Below are positions 1-8,211 of a stretch of 64,000 bases of DNA, in pieces. The stretch's first letter is position 1. Each line of letters opens with the position of its first letter. The notes beneath the pieces were generated by a model. The model had not been told where the DNA came from. It made no database searches and saw only the letters and a list, made by a program, of their open reading frames with translations. This stretch comes from CAZCZZ01 sp964503335 (GTDB lineage Bacteria; Verrucomicrobiota; Kiritimatiellia; CAIVKH01), in assembly GCA_964503335.1 (NCBI GenBank), contig CAZCZZ010000008.1, forward strand, positions 1-64,000, written 5' to 3'. A program made the translations under genes and the position numbers.

Positions 1-143
1 GACCATCGTATGGTCTCAGGATCGGCCTTGCCCCCTCTTTTGATGGAGAGCCAAGCCGGACCCGATATGAGCCAGCGCGTTTGGAATTTCGAGAGGCAGT
101 CCGCCAATCGCAAATCGCAACTCGAAAACCGCAAATTCCGTCC
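1..143. repeat. Window edge: non-coding, degenerate A/T-rich inverted-repeat element
   Basis: No gene is supported here; it is the 3' flank of the minus-strand kinase. Positions 79-140 hold a degenerate element of reiterated CGCAAATCG-like units with A/T-rich ends (GGAATTTCGAG near 84 and a complementary CAAATTCC near 133). It resembles other intergenic palindromes in this window and could act as an mRNA 3' hairpin for the kinase. Confidence 0.4.
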
Positions 144-1703
144 CTACCCGTGCGCCGTCGCCTTGCTGCCCCGGCCCACCTTGGCCAGCGCGTTCTGCAG
201 GTCGGCTCGCATAAACGGTTTCTCGAGGAGCAGGTCCACATGCGGGGTCTCTTCGCCGCGAACCTTCATCAGTTCGGCGAAGCCGGTGAGCATGATGATG
301 GGAAGGCCCGCGTGTTTTGACTTCACCATGCGGGCGAGTTCGAATCCGTTCATGTGCGGCATGGCGCGGTCGCAAAGCAGGACGTCGTACTTGCGGATTT
401 CGAGTCGCTCCATCACCTGACGCGGGTCGGTGCACGCGTCCACGATGTGTCCGTCCAGTTGGAGCATCTCCGTGATGAGTTCCATCGTCGGGCCGTTGTC
501 GTCCACGGCCAGGACCATCATCGGTGGAGGTGTGGCGGTCTGCTTCTTTGCCTCGGGTCGCGCGGCTGCGCGCGCTGTAGGGAGCTCAAGCACGGCGGTT
601 GTGCCCTGGCCGCGCGTGCTGCGCACGCCGAAGCGGACACCGTTGCTGCGGGCCATGGCGGACACGACGGCGAGGCCCATGCCTGCGGAGCCTTCCCGGG
701 TCGTGAAGAAGGGCTCGCAGCAGACGCGAACCGCTTCCTCGCCCATGCCTTCGCCCTGATCGTGCACAGTCAGCATGACCGTGCCCTGCGAGCCCTTCTG
801 GGCTTCCAGCGTGATGCTTCCACCCATCGGCATGGCATCGACGGCATTATCGAGGATGTACACGAGCATCTCCAGAAGGTCGCCGCGATCCATTGTCACA
901 GTGATGTCATCCGCGCAGGCCACCGCGATGCGAAGGGAGGAGCCATTCGAAAGGGCCTCGTCCTTCCAGCGTGGTTCTGTCGCAAGGACTGTATCGTCCA
1001 AAAGCTCGCGGAGCTTGAAGGACGTGACGGAACGTTCGCGACGACCTGACAGCTGCGCATAGAGGCCCATGCGATGCTTCAGTTCCTTTGCAGCCGCAAT
1101 AAGCCTGATCGAGGCGGGCGTGGATTCGCCGGGCGTGACAATGAATTCAAGCTGTTCGTTAAACTCGCGGCAGGCGCCCGCGAAGAGGCGTCCCAAGGCG
1201 GCCGATCGCGTGCGCTGCATCATGGACTGTTCCGCCCGTCGCAAGCGCTCCAGGCAGTCGGCGACCCGTATCTCATTCTTCCTGAGTTCGTCCGCGACCT
1301 TCTGCGTGTGAAGGCTCTCGGCCTGCAAAGCTTCGTACGAACGGGATAGCTCGGATTGCCGCTGGGAGACGTCCCGGATGCTGAGCAGCGCATCGGATAC
1401 GACGTCAAACTCATCGCCCTTCTTCGTCGTGTCGGAGGGGGCCGGTTTGTCGCTGTCGCCCGTGGCGGATGCGAGTTCAATCAGGTGATCGATCCGGTTC
1501 GCGAGGGTCGTGGCATAGCGATACATGAAGCCCGCGAGGAGGAGGGCGGCGGTCCCGCCGATCGAGCCGAGCATGATCATGCGAAGGGTGGACCCCGATG
1601 TCAGGTCGCGGCCCGCGAACGCGAGGGACCAGACGAGGATGATGGCGGTGGCGACAACAATCGGAACCGCGGAACCAGCAAGCAAACGTGAGCGAACTGC
1701 CAT
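144..1703 (-). CDS. Hybrid histidine kinase-like protein lacking the H-box histidine
   Basis: A 519-residue membrane sensor with fused kinase and receiver modules. Hydrophobic segments lie at about 10-30 and 40-62, followed by a HAMP/coiled-coil-like region to about 165. The dimerisation helix reads GRLFAGACREFNE (171-183); related kinases have A-H-D-F-N there, so Arg179 sits where the phospho-accepting His should be. The ATPase domain looks intact: N box with Asn286, G1 box DQGEGMG (315-321), F box FFTTREG and G2 box GSAGMGLA. The C-terminal receiver keeps Asp401/Asp402, phospho-acceptor Asp445, Thr473 and Lys495. It is divergent from the DedA gene and has no partner regulator beside it. Input signal and output are unknown. 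It may be a pseudokinase, or its receiver may be phosphorylated by another kinase. Confidence 0.85.
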   Translation of the reverse strand: MAVRSRLLAGSAVPIVVATAIILVWSLAFAGRDLTSGSTLRMIMLGSIGGTAALLLAGFMYRYATTLANRIDHLIELASATGDSDKPAPSDTTKKGDEFDVVSDALLSIRDVSQRQSELSRSYEALQAESLHTQKVADELRKNEIRVADCLERLRRAEQSMMQRTRSAALGRLFAGACREFNEQLEFIVTPGESTPASIRLIAAAKELKHRMGLYAQLSGRRERSVTSFKLRELLDDTVLATEPRWKDEALSNGSSLRIAVACADDITVTMDRGDLLEMLVYILDNAVDAMPMGGSITLEAQKGSQGTVMLTVHDQGEGMGEEAVRVCCEPFFTTREGSAGMGLAVVSAMARSNGVRFGVRSTRGQGTTAVLELPTARAAARPEAKKQTATPPPMMVLAVDDNGPTMELITEMLQLDGHIVDACTDPRQVMERLEIRKYDVLLCDRAMPHMNGFELARMVKSKHAGLPIIMLTGFAELMKVRGEETPHVDLLLEKPFMRADLQNALAKVGRGSKATAHG

Positions 1704-1873
1704 GGCAAGACCCTGCTTTCTGAGAAGCGATTTAGCAGGTCATGTGCCATTCCGGCCGCCCGGGAAAGGCGCCGCGGCGGAGGCATTGCATCAAATCGGG
1801 CGATCTGCTTAACTCCGCGCCGCTTGTGCGTATTCCGCGGGTTGCGGATTCTCGCCGGCACGGGGAGGTAGAC

Positions 1874-2518
1874 ATGGAGTTTCTTCATCAATTTGTAGAT
1901 TTGTTCCTGCATCTGGACGACCATCTGGCCGATGTGATCTCCAAGTACGGGACCGCCACGTACATCATCCTCTTCACCATCATCTTCTGTGAGACGGGCC
2001 TGGTTGTGACGCCGATCCTGCCCGGTGATTCGCTGCTCTTCGCCGCGGGTTCGATGGCCGCCATCGGGGCGCTGAATCCCCATCTCCTGTTCGTGCTGCT
2101 CACCATTGCAGCGATCATCGGCGACACGGTGAACTACCTCATCGGGAAGAAGCTCGGGACGGCGGCCTTCGATAAATATCCGAAGATCTTCAGGCCGGAG
2201 TATCTCGAAAAGACGCAAGCGTTCTATGCCAAGTATGGCGGCAAGACGATCATCATCGCCCGCTTCGTCCCCATCGTTCGCACGTTCGCTCCGTTCGTCG
2301 CGGGCGTGGGCACCATGACCTACTCGAAGTTCATCATGTTCAACATCGTCGGTGGCATCGTGTGGGTATCGAGCCTGACCTACGCCGGATATTTCTTCGG
2401 CAACATCCCCTTCGTGAAGAAGCATTTCGAGTTGGTGATCCTCGGAATCATCTTCCTCTCGATCCTTCCTCCGATCATTGAAGTCGTGAAGCACAAGATG
2501 GCCGCGAAGAAGGCCTGA
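1874..2518 (+). CDS. DedA family membrane protein
   Basis: A 214-residue polytopic inner-membrane protein of the DedA/SNARE-associated family (YqjA/YghB group), a family linked to lipid-carrier flipping and envelope homeostasis. Diagnostic sequences are the early acidic motif FCETGLVVTPILPGDSLL and the later arginine-containing ARFVPIVRTFAPFVAG, followed by further hydrophobic helices and a basic tail. The start is the ATG at 1874, preceded by GGGGAGGT at 1862-1869; the frame stays open further upstream but that extension is Arg-rich and without similarity. The gene is divergent from the hybrid kinase and is followed by tRNA-Arg. The exact substrate cannot be inferred. Confidence 0.9.
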   Translation: MEFLHQFVDLFLHLDDHLADVISKYGTATYIILFTIIFCETGLVVTPILPGDSLLFAAGSMAAIGALNPHLLFVLLTIAAIIGDTVNYLIGKKLGTAAFDKYPKIFRPEYLEKTQAFYAKYGGKTIIIARFVPIVRTFAPFVAGVGTMTYSKFIMFNIVGGIVWVSSLTYAGYFFGNIPFVKKHFELVILGIIFLSILPPIIEVVKHKMAAKKA

Positions 2519-2533
2519 GCCCAGGCGATCTTT

Positions 2534-2610
2534 GCGCCCGTAGCTCAACTGGACAGAGCACCAGACTTCGAATCTGGGGGTTGGGGGTTCGAATCCCTCC
2601 GGACGCACCA
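2534..2610 (+). tRNA. tRNA-Arg (anticodon TCG)
   Basis: A full cloverleaf with encoded CCA (2608-2610). The D stem is GCTC/GAGC, the anticodon stem CCAGA/TCTGG with loop CTTCGAA, and the anticodon TCG at 2568-2570 reads CGA. The variable loop has 5 nt, and the T stem GGGGG/CCCTC has loop TTCGAAT. The acceptor pairs GCGCCCG with CGGACGC but has a C-A mismatch at the fourth pair (2537 with 2603), where a G-C type pair would be expected. Confidence 0.95.
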
Positions 2611-2745
2611 TTCGACTCGCATAGCTCGCTCATGGCAGGCCATCGACTCGTCTTGCCTGTTTGTGGCGGGGCTATCAGAATTATCGCCTTGTCAATCGAC
2701 GGTCGGCCGGTATCGTACGCGGCATGAAATTCGGTTGGTGGCATC

Positions 2746-2834
2746 ATCTCGTGGTGGCAGGGGTTCCGGACAGAACCTGAGCGAGATGGTCTGTCTACGT
2801 AGCCCCGGTCATGTACCGGGGCTTTTTTGTTTTC
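2746..2834 (+). ncRNA. Candidate structured small RNA or tRNA transcript tail
   Basis: The 342 bases between tRNA-Arg and hisF contain no gene. Part of them can fold: ATCTCG (2746-2751) pairs with CGAGAT (2782-2787) around an inner stem CAGG..TTC / GAACCTG, and a strong terminator hairpin follows at once. This layout suits a small RNA or a processed tail of the tRNA transcript. It does not match the signal recognition particle RNA core motif. No family is recognised and no promoter is claimed. Positions 2611-2745 show nothing recognisable. Confidence 0.3.
2801..2834 (+). terminator. Rho-independent terminator
   Basis: A perfect 9-bp stem AGCCCCGGT (2801-2809) and ACCGGGGCT (2815-2823) with loop CATGT, followed directly by a T-rich tail. 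It probably ends transcription from tRNA-Arg or the candidate small RNA before hisF. Confidence 0.85.
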
Positions 2835-2843
2835 AGGGTAGGA

Positions 2844-2950
2844 GAAGATTTTACCGCAGAGACGCGGAAGACGCAGAGACTTGAATAGGAAATCTGGAAT
2901 TTGGTTTCCAACCTCAGCGCTCTTCGTGCCTCTGCGGTGAAGAGATTTTC
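2844..2950. repeat. Intergenic palindrome, ACCGCAGAGACGC family
   Basis: The left arm, beginning GATTTTACCGCAGAGACG, and the right arm, ending CCTCTGCGGTGAAGAG, are near reverse complements around a loop of about 50 bases. The right arm ends 2 bases before the hisF start codon, so the element forms the hisF leader. Similar sequences are widespread intergenic repeats in several bacterial phyla, including PVC members. Confidence 0.75.
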
Positions 2951-2952
2951 GT

Positions 2953-3714
2953 ATGTTGGCGAAACGAATCATACCGTGCCTGGACATTGCGGGCGGCCGC
3001 GTCGTGAAGGGCGTGAAGTTTGTGGAGTTGCGGGACGCCGGCGATCCCGTGGAGGCGGCGCGTGCCTACGAGGCGCAGGGGGCCGACGAGTTGACGTTCC
3101 TTGACATCACGGCGTCCCACGAGCAGCGCGATACGATTGTCGAAGTCGTCAAAGCCGTGGCGAAGCAGGTCTTTATGCCGTTGACGGTGGGTGGTGGAAT
3201 ACGCGTGGCAGCCGATGTGCGCAAGATGCTGCTCGCAGGCGCCGACAAGGTGTCGCTCAACACCGCCGCGCTGAACAACCCCGACATCATCAACGACACC
3301 TCACGCCAGTTCGGCAGCCAGTGCATTGTCCTCGCGATCGACGCGCGACGCAATCCGGACGGTCCGGGGTGGGGCGTCTATACGCACGGCGGACGCAAAC
3401 CGGCGGAACGCGATGCGGTGAAGTGGGCGATCGAAGGCGTGCAGCGCGGTGCAGGCGAGATCCTGCTGACGAGCATGGATGCCGACGGGACGAAGAACGG
3501 CTATGACCTCGAATTGACACGGGCAATTGCGGAAGCCGTGGGCGTGCCGGTCATCGCGTCGGGCGGCGCAGGCACCCTGAAACACCTGTTGGAAGCGATC
3601 ACCATCGGCAAGGCCGACGCGGTGCTGGCGGCATCCATCTTTCACTTTGGCGAGTTCACGATCCCGGCGGTGAAGGCGTATTTGCGAGAGCATGGCGTGG
3701 AAGTCAGGTTGTGA
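2953..3714 (+). CDS. hisF: Imidazole glycerol phosphate synthase, cyclase subunit
   Basis: A 253-residue (beta/alpha)8 barrel that, with HisH, converts PRFAR and ammonia to imidazole glycerol phosphate and AICAR in histidine synthesis. The two catalytic aspartates are in place: Asp11 in PCLDIAGGRVVKG and Asp130 in VLAIDARRN. Phosphate-binding loops TVGGGIR (78-84) and ASGGAGT are clear, and the length is typical. The start is the ATG at 2953, immediately after a palindromic element. hisI follows 51 bases downstream. hisH and hisA are not in the window, so the pathway is dispersed. Confidence 0.97.
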   Translation: MLAKRIIPCLDIAGGRVVKGVKFVELRDAGDPVEAARAYEAQGADELTFLDITASHEQRDTIVEVVKAVAKQVFMPLTVGGGIRVAADVRKMLLAGADKVSLNTAALNNPDIINDTSRQFGSQCIVLAIDARRNPDGPGWGVYTHGGRKPAERDAVKWAIEGVQRGAGEILLTSMDADGTKNGYDLELTRAIAEAVGVPVIASGGAGTLKHLLEAITIGKADAVLAASIFHFGEFTIPAVKAYLREHGVEVRL

Positions 3715-3765
3715 TCTGTGACTCGTGATCCGTAATCTGTAAGCTGACGAAGAGAAGAGGCGAGT

Positions 3766-4176
3766 ATGAGCAAAGAGTTGGAAGAGGGCGTAAAACTTCA
3801 GTTGGATTTCGACAAGCTGGCGAAGGCGGCGAAATGTCCCGGGGTCATGCCCGTTGCCGTTCAGCATGTCGACACGAAGGAGGTCATCCTTGTGGCCTAC
3901 ATCAACGAGTTGGCGTTGAAGAAATCCATCGAAACGAAATCCGCCGTCTTCTGGAGCACCTCGCGCAATGAGCTGTGGGAAAAGGGCAAGACTTCCGGCG
4001 AGACCTTCGACTTGTTGGAGATCCGGGTGAATTGCGAGCAGAACTCGCTGCTTTTCGTCGTCAGGCCCCGCCGCGGCGGCATTTGCCATACGAAGAACAA
4101 GAGCGGACAGCCGAGGAACTGCTATTATCGCAGGATCAATGTGGAGACGATGGAACTGGAGAATCTGGATCCGTAG
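3766..4176 (+). CDS. hisI: Phosphoribosyl-AMP cyclohydrolase, variant metal-site clade
   Basis: A 136-residue stand-alone HisI cyclohydrolase, which opens the adenine ring of PR-AMP in histidine synthesis. Family sequences FWSTSRNELWEKGKTSGE, CHTK and NCYYRR are present, including the zinc-type cysteines Cys90, Cys107 and Cys119. The usual D-C-D-x-D magnesium motif is replaced by N-C-E-Q-N (89-93). The stretch between CHT and the last Cys is longer than in the common type. There is no fused HisE domain. It follows hisF at 51 bases, probably in one transcript, and a palindrome separates it from trpE. Function is well supported by context, but the metal ligands are atypical. Confidence 0.9.
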   Translation: MSKELEEGVKLQLDFDKLAKAAKCPGVMPVAVQHVDTKEVILVAYINELALKKSIETKSAVFWSTSRNELWEKGKTSGETFDLLEIRVNCEQNSLLFVVRPRRGGICHTKNKSGQPRNCYYRRINVETMELENLDP

Positions 4177-4179
4177 AAG

Positions 4180-4236
4180 AATGGTTGAGGGTTGATGGTT
4201 CATGAAGAAACCATCAACCATTCACCATAAACCATT
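4180..4236. repeat. Intergenic palindrome, AACCATCAACCAT family
   Basis: The left arm AATGGTTGAGGGTTGATGG (4180-4198) and the right arm containing AACCATCAACCATTCACC (from 4209) are reverse-complementary around a short loop. It lies between hisI and trpE. A second member of the family lies between atpG and atpD. Confidence 0.8.
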
Positions 4237-4247
4237 TCGGTACTGCC

Positions 4248-5777
4248 ATGAGCTACTTTCCGGACAGGAAGACATTCGTTGAAAAGGCGGCCCGCGGGAA
4301 TCTTGTTCCCGTGTGGAAGGAGCTGGTCGCCGACCAGGAGACGCCGGTTTCGGCGTACGCACGGTTGCGCACGGCGCTGCGGGCGCGCGGCGGCAAGGCC
4401 TACACGTTTCTGCTCGAGAGCGTGGAAGGCGGCGAGCATATCGGACGCTATTCGTTCCTCGGCGGCGATCCGCGTGTGATCTTTCGCGCACGGGGCCGGA
4501 GCGTGGAAATCGTCCACACGGGCGGCGAAACGAAGCACCTGCGCGACGTGGACCCGCTGAACGAGCTCAAGGCGTTGATGGCCCAGTACAAGCCGGTGCC
4601 CGATCCTGCGCTGCCGCGTTTCTTCGGCGGAGCCGTGGGCTATCTGGGTTACGACGCGATATGCCAGTTCGAGCCGCGGGTTCCGCTTAGCAAGGGTGCG
4701 GATCACGGCATGCCGGACATGGAGTACGCGATCACCGACACGATCCTGATTTTCGATCGCGTTCGCCACACGGTTAAAGTCGTCGTAAATGCCACGATTG
4801 ATGGGAACGCGGAGAAGGCCTATGGCGATGCCGTCAAACGAATCGATGAGCTGTGCGCGCATCTTTCCCAGCCCGTGCCGAACGTATTGATGGATGCGCA
4901 CGAAAAGGCTGCGCCGCTTGAAGCGAAATCCAACATGACGCGCGAGGAGTTCGTTGCCGCTGTACTGAAGGGCAAGGAGTACATCAAGGCCGGAGACATT
5001 ATCCAGGTCGTGCTCTCCCAGCGTTTCCAGGTCGACTACGACGGCGATCCGCTGGACCTTTATCGTGCGATCCGGTCGTTGAACCCGTCGCCTTACCAGT
5101 ACTGTCTCGAATTCGGTGAACTCTCGGTTGTCGGTTCGTCACCCGAAGTCCACGTGCGTTGCGAAGATGGACTGGCCGAGGTGCGTCCGATCGCGGGCAC
5201 GCGTCCGCGCGGCGCAGACGTTGCGCGCGACAATCAACTTGCAGAGGAGTTGCTGGCCGACCCGAAGGAGCGGGCTGAGCACATCATGCTCGTCGATCTC
5301 GGTCGCAACGACCTGGGTCGGGTTTGCACCTACGGCTCCGTCCGCGTCCCCGAACTCATGGTCATCGAACGCTACAGCCACGTGATGCACATCGTCTCGG
5401 ATGTGACCGGCACACTCTCTTCGGAATACGACGCCTACGACCTTATGCGTGCTACATTTCCGGCGGGAACCGTAAGCGGCGCGCCCAAGATTCGTGCTAT
5501 GGAGATCATCGCCGAACTCGAGAAGGATCGCCGCGGCCTTTACTCGGGCACCGTCGGCTACTTCAGCTTCACCGGCAACCTGGACTCATGCATCACGATC
5601 CGGACGGCGATTCTCGACGGGAAGCGCGCCTACGTTCAGGCGGGTGCGGGCATTGTGGCGGATTCGAACCCGGACAGTGAATATGAAGAAACGCGCAACA
5701 AGGCGCGGGGCATGCTCACCGCGCTGGCGCTGGCGCCGGCATTCGCCAAGGCCCGGAAGGGGGGATCGCCGTCATGA
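4248..5777 (+). CDS. trpE: Anthranilate synthase component I
   Basis: 509 residues; converts chorismate and ammonia to anthranilate, the first committed step of tryptophan synthesis. The N-terminal LLES motif (55-58) within FLLESVEGGEHIGRYSF is the tryptophan feedback site. The catalytic C-terminal half shows SPYQYCLEFGE, PIAGTRPRG, HIMLVDLGRNDLGRV, FPAGTVSGAPKIRAME and AGAGIVADSNPDSE. Having both the LLES motif and anthranilate-type core supports TrpE over PabB. It overlaps the glutaminase gene by 4 bases, which couples the two subunits translationally. Confidence 0.96.
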   Translation: MSYFPDRKTFVEKAARGNLVPVWKELVADQETPVSAYARLRTALRARGGKAYTFLLESVEGGEHIGRYSFLGGDPRVIFRARGRSVEIVHTGGETKHLRDVDPLNELKALMAQYKPVPDPALPRFFGGAVGYLGYDAICQFEPRVPLSKGADHGMPDMEYAITDTILIFDRVRHTVKVVVNATIDGNAEKAYGDAVKRIDELCAHLSQPVPNVLMDAHEKAAPLEAKSNMTREEFVAAVLKGKEYIKAGDIIQVVLSQRFQVDYDGDPLDLYRAIRSLNPSPYQYCLEFGELSVVGSSPEVHVRCEDGLAEVRPIAGTRPRGADVARDNQLAEELLADPKERAEHIMLVDLGRNDLGRVCTYGSVRVPELMVIERYSHVMHIVSDVTGTLSSEYDAYDLMRATFPAGTVSGAPKIRAMEIIAELEKDRRGLYSGTVGYFSFTGNLDSCITIRTAILDGKRAYVQAGAGIVADSNPDSEYEETRNKARGMLTALALAPAFAKARKGGSPS

Positions 5778-6337
5778 TCCTGATGATCGACAACTACGAC
5801 TCATTCACGTTCAACATCGTGCAGTACCTGGGTGAGCTTGGCGCCGAGGTGAAGGTTGTTCGGAACGACCAGATCACTGTGGAGGAGGCGGAGAAGCTTC
5901 GTCCGACCAAGATTCTCGTCAGTCCAGGACCCTGTTCTCCGGCTGAAGCCGGTGTTTCCTGTGACATCATCCGTCACTTCGGATCGAAGCTGCCTGTATT
6001 CGGCGTCTGCCTCGGCCATCAGGCGCTTGGCTATGTGTACGGCGGGAAGGTGATTCGCGCCGACCGGCTGATGCATGGGAAGACGTCGCCGATCCTGCAC
6101 TCGGGCAAGGGTGTGCTGAAGGGCATGCCGAACCCGTTTGACGCGATTCGCTATCATTCGCTGTTGGTGGAGCGCAAGAGCCTGCCGGCCGAACTCGAAA
6201 TCACGGCCGAGACGAAGGAGGGTGAGATCATGGGCCTCCAGCATCGTACCCTCCCGGTGTACGGTGTGCAGTTCCATCCGGAGTCCATCCTCACGCAGGA
6301 CGGCAAACGCATCCTCCAGAACTTCCTCGAAATCTAG
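5774..6337 (+). CDS. trpG: Anthranilate synthase component II (glutamine amidotransferase)
   Basis: A 187-residue class I glutamine amidotransferase that supplies ammonia to TrpE. The catalytic triad is Cys79 in FGVCLGHQALG with His168 and Glu170 in FHPESI; the oxyanion strand SPGPCSPAEAG precedes it. The start ATG overlaps the trpE stop as ATGA. Such subunits are often shared with 4-amino-4-deoxychorismate synthase, so a dual TrpG/PabA role is possible. No phosphoribosyltransferase domain is fused. Confidence 0.95.
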   Translation: MILMIDNYDSFTFNIVQYLGELGAEVKVVRNDQITVEEAEKLRPTKILVSPGPCSPAEAGVSCDIIRHFGSKLPVFGVCLGHQALGYVYGGKVIRADRLMHGKTSPILHSGKGVLKGMPNPFDAIRYHSLLVERKSLPAELEITAETKEGEIMGLQHRTLPVYGVQFHPESILTQDGKRILQNFLEI

Positions 6338-6363
6338 CTTGTCGGGGCTAAGCTACAGGTGGA

Positions 6364-7455
6364 ATGGACGAACTTCGGGATATCTACAAGAAGGCGGATG
6401 ATTCGGGGGAGACCCAGAAGGTGCTTCCCTCGTATGAGCTGACGCCCGACGAGATGCGGTCCCGCGTAAGGAAGCAGGTAGTCAGCCTCACGGTGATCAT
6501 GCTGGTCCTGCTCGGGGGAGCCGTTTCCTACTTCTACTCCCAGGAAGCCGACTACGAGGACAATGAGCTCCTGTTGGCGCTCAAGTCTCCGATCCCGACG
6601 AACAAACCGAGCATGCTCATCCCCGAGCCTGATGTGACGCTTGCGGATCTGGACGTGCCAACTGCTGCGGAGTTTGAGCAGGAAAAGAGCGCGGAGAGGG
6701 ATATTTCACCCCAGAAGATGTCTGAAGCTATGGGCGAAATCCGCATCGCCAGCGAGGCGATGAAGCAGCGCGATTGGGATGCGGCGGAAGAGCGTCTCCG
6801 GAAAGCCCTCGCAATCTGGCCTGACATGAACGTGGCCTTGAGGCTCATGGGACATCTATACACTCAGCGGGGACAGTTCGATCAGGCTATTGTGATTTTT
6901 GAACGTGCGCGGAAGGGCGATCCGTTCAATGCCGAAATCTACAACAACCTCGCCGCCGCTTTCCTGCACAAGCGGGCCTTTGAACGCGCCGAGGAATTGC
7001 TGACCACGGCGCTCCAGATCCGGCCCGGCTTTGCGCCAGCGCACCTGAACATGGGTCTCCTGTACCTCGTCTGGGGCCGGTACGACCAGGCCATCGAGCA
7101 CTTCCAGAACGCCCTGGTGACTATGCCGTCCAATCCGAGCCTCCTCAATAACATGGGCGTCGCTATGCTGCGAACGGGGCGCTACGACGAGGCGCGCGAG
7201 CAATTCAAGGCCATCATTGATCGCTCCGTGGATGCATCTGCCGCCTACTTCAACATGGCCATCACCTATGCCCTTGAGGGGGATCCGGCGGAGGCCATGG
7301 AATGGATCAAACGCGGGGCCACCCACTGTTCTCCCGCCGTGGCGCAGGGCTACCTCAAGGATTCGGATTTCGATTCGCTTCGCGGAATGCCCGAGTTCCA
7401 GTCTTTCGTCCGCGATATGTACCCCGACCTTCCCCGGGGCCCGCAGGGAACCTGA
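6364..7455 (+). CDS. Membrane-anchored tetratricopeptide repeat protein
   Basis: 363 residues. A cytoplasmic N-terminal tail of about 38 residues precedes a single membrane span near 39-58 (VVSLTVIMLVLLGGAVSYFY). A linker follows, then tandem TPR motifs from about 120 to 320, with units such as LYTQRGQFDQAIVIFERA, LLYLVWGRYDQAIEHFQNA and MLRTGRYDEAREQFKAI. The topology implies that the repeats face the periplasm. The gene lies 26 bases after trpG and 3 bases before larB, so it is likely co-transcribed with larB-larC. The role is unknown; TPR arrays usually scaffold protein complexes. Confidence 0.85.
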   Translation: MDELRDIYKKADDSGETQKVLPSYELTPDEMRSRVRKQVVSLTVIMLVLLGGAVSYFYSQEADYEDNELLLALKSPIPTNKPSMLIPEPDVTLADLDVPTAAEFEQEKSAERDISPQKMSEAMGEIRIASEAMKQRDWDAAEERLRKALAIWPDMNVALRLMGHLYTQRGQFDQAIVIFERARKGDPFNAEIYNNLAAAFLHKRAFERAEELLTTALQIRPGFAPAHLNMGLLYLVWGRYDQAIEHFQNALVTMPSNPSLLNNMGVAMLRTGRYDEAREQFKAIIDRSVDASAAYFNMAITYALEGDPAEAMEWIKRGATHCSPAVAQGYLKDSDFDSLRGMPEFQSFVRDMYPDLPRGPQGT

Positions 7456-7458
7456 CAC

Positions 7459-8211
7459 ATGGCAAATCTTCGACAGATTCTCGAGGACGTGCAGGCAGGT
7501 CGCCTGGCGCCGGATGCGGCGGAGCAACTCCTGCACAGCGACAGTGAGGTGGATCTCGGTTTTGCACGGTTGGATATCTCTCGCGAACACCGGCGCGGAA
7601 TGCCCGAAGTGATCTACTGTGCAGGGAAGACCCCGGATCAAGTGGTCAAGATCGTCGCAGCCATGCGTGACTCAAAGAACAACATCCTTGGCACGCGCAT
7701 AACACCCGAAGCAGCAGCGGCGGTTCTCGACGCAAACCCTGATGCCCGCCACCACGAGCTGGCTCGCTGCATTACCGTGGACGTCAAGCCGCGGCCGGAC
7801 CCGATCGGGCTTGTTGTTGTCGTGACGGCTGGTACGTCCGATCTGCCCGTCGCCGAGGAGGCCGCGCTGACCGCGGAGTGGATGGGGGCACGTGTTGAGA
7901 AGGTCTTCGATGTCGGCGTGGCAGGGCTTCACCGCTTGATGCGACACCTCCCGTTGCTTCGTTCTGCGAGGGCGGTTGTCGTGGTCGCCGGCATGGAAGG
8001 CGCGCTGCCTTCCGTGGTGGGCGGTTTGATCGACAAGCCCCTGGTCGCTGTTCCAACCAGCATCGGATACGGGATGAACCTTGGCGGCGTCACCGCCCTG
8101 CTCGCGATGTTGAACTCCTGCGCCCCCGGTGTGTCCGTGGTCAATGTGGACAACGGCTTCGGTGCCGGCGTGTGCGCGGCGATGATCAATCGCGTCGGGG
8201 AAACGACATGA
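7459..8211 (+). CDS. larB: Pyridinium-3,5-biscarboxylic acid mononucleotide synthase LarB
   Basis: 250 residues, related to AIR carboxylase (PurE). LarB carboxylates and hydrolyses nicotinic acid adenine dinucleotide in the first step of nickel-pincer nucleotide cofactor synthesis. Characteristic segments are DISREHRRGMPEVIYC, VVVTAGTSDLPVAEEA, VVVAGMEGALPSVVGGL, PTSIGYG and the C-terminal NVDNGFGAG. It overlaps larC by 4 bases (ATGA). larA and larE are not in the window, so the sulfur-transfer step and the client racemase must be encoded elsewhere. Confidence 0.93.
   Translation: MANLRQILEDVQAGRLAPDAAEQLLHSDSEVDLGFARLDISREHRRGMPEVIYCAGKTPDQVVKIVAAMRDSKNNILGTRITPEAAAAVLDANPDARHHELARCITVDVKPRPDPIGLVVVVTAGTSDLPVAEEAALTAEWMGARVEKVFDVGVAGLHRLMRHLPLLRSARAVVVVAGMEGALPSVVGGLIDKPLVAVPTSIGYGMNLGGVTALLAMLNSCAPGVSVVNVDNGFGAGVCAAMINRVGETT

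Noticed and set aside
354..1049. Plus-strand frame of 231 codons inside the kinase gene
   Set aside because: Antisense to a well-supported kinase; high G+C content creates long shadow frames and no domain is visible.
2740..2834. Signal recognition particle (4.5S) RNA
   Set aside because: The GGTCAGGTCCGGAAGGAAGC core is absent; GGTTCCGGACAGAACC only resembles it superficially.
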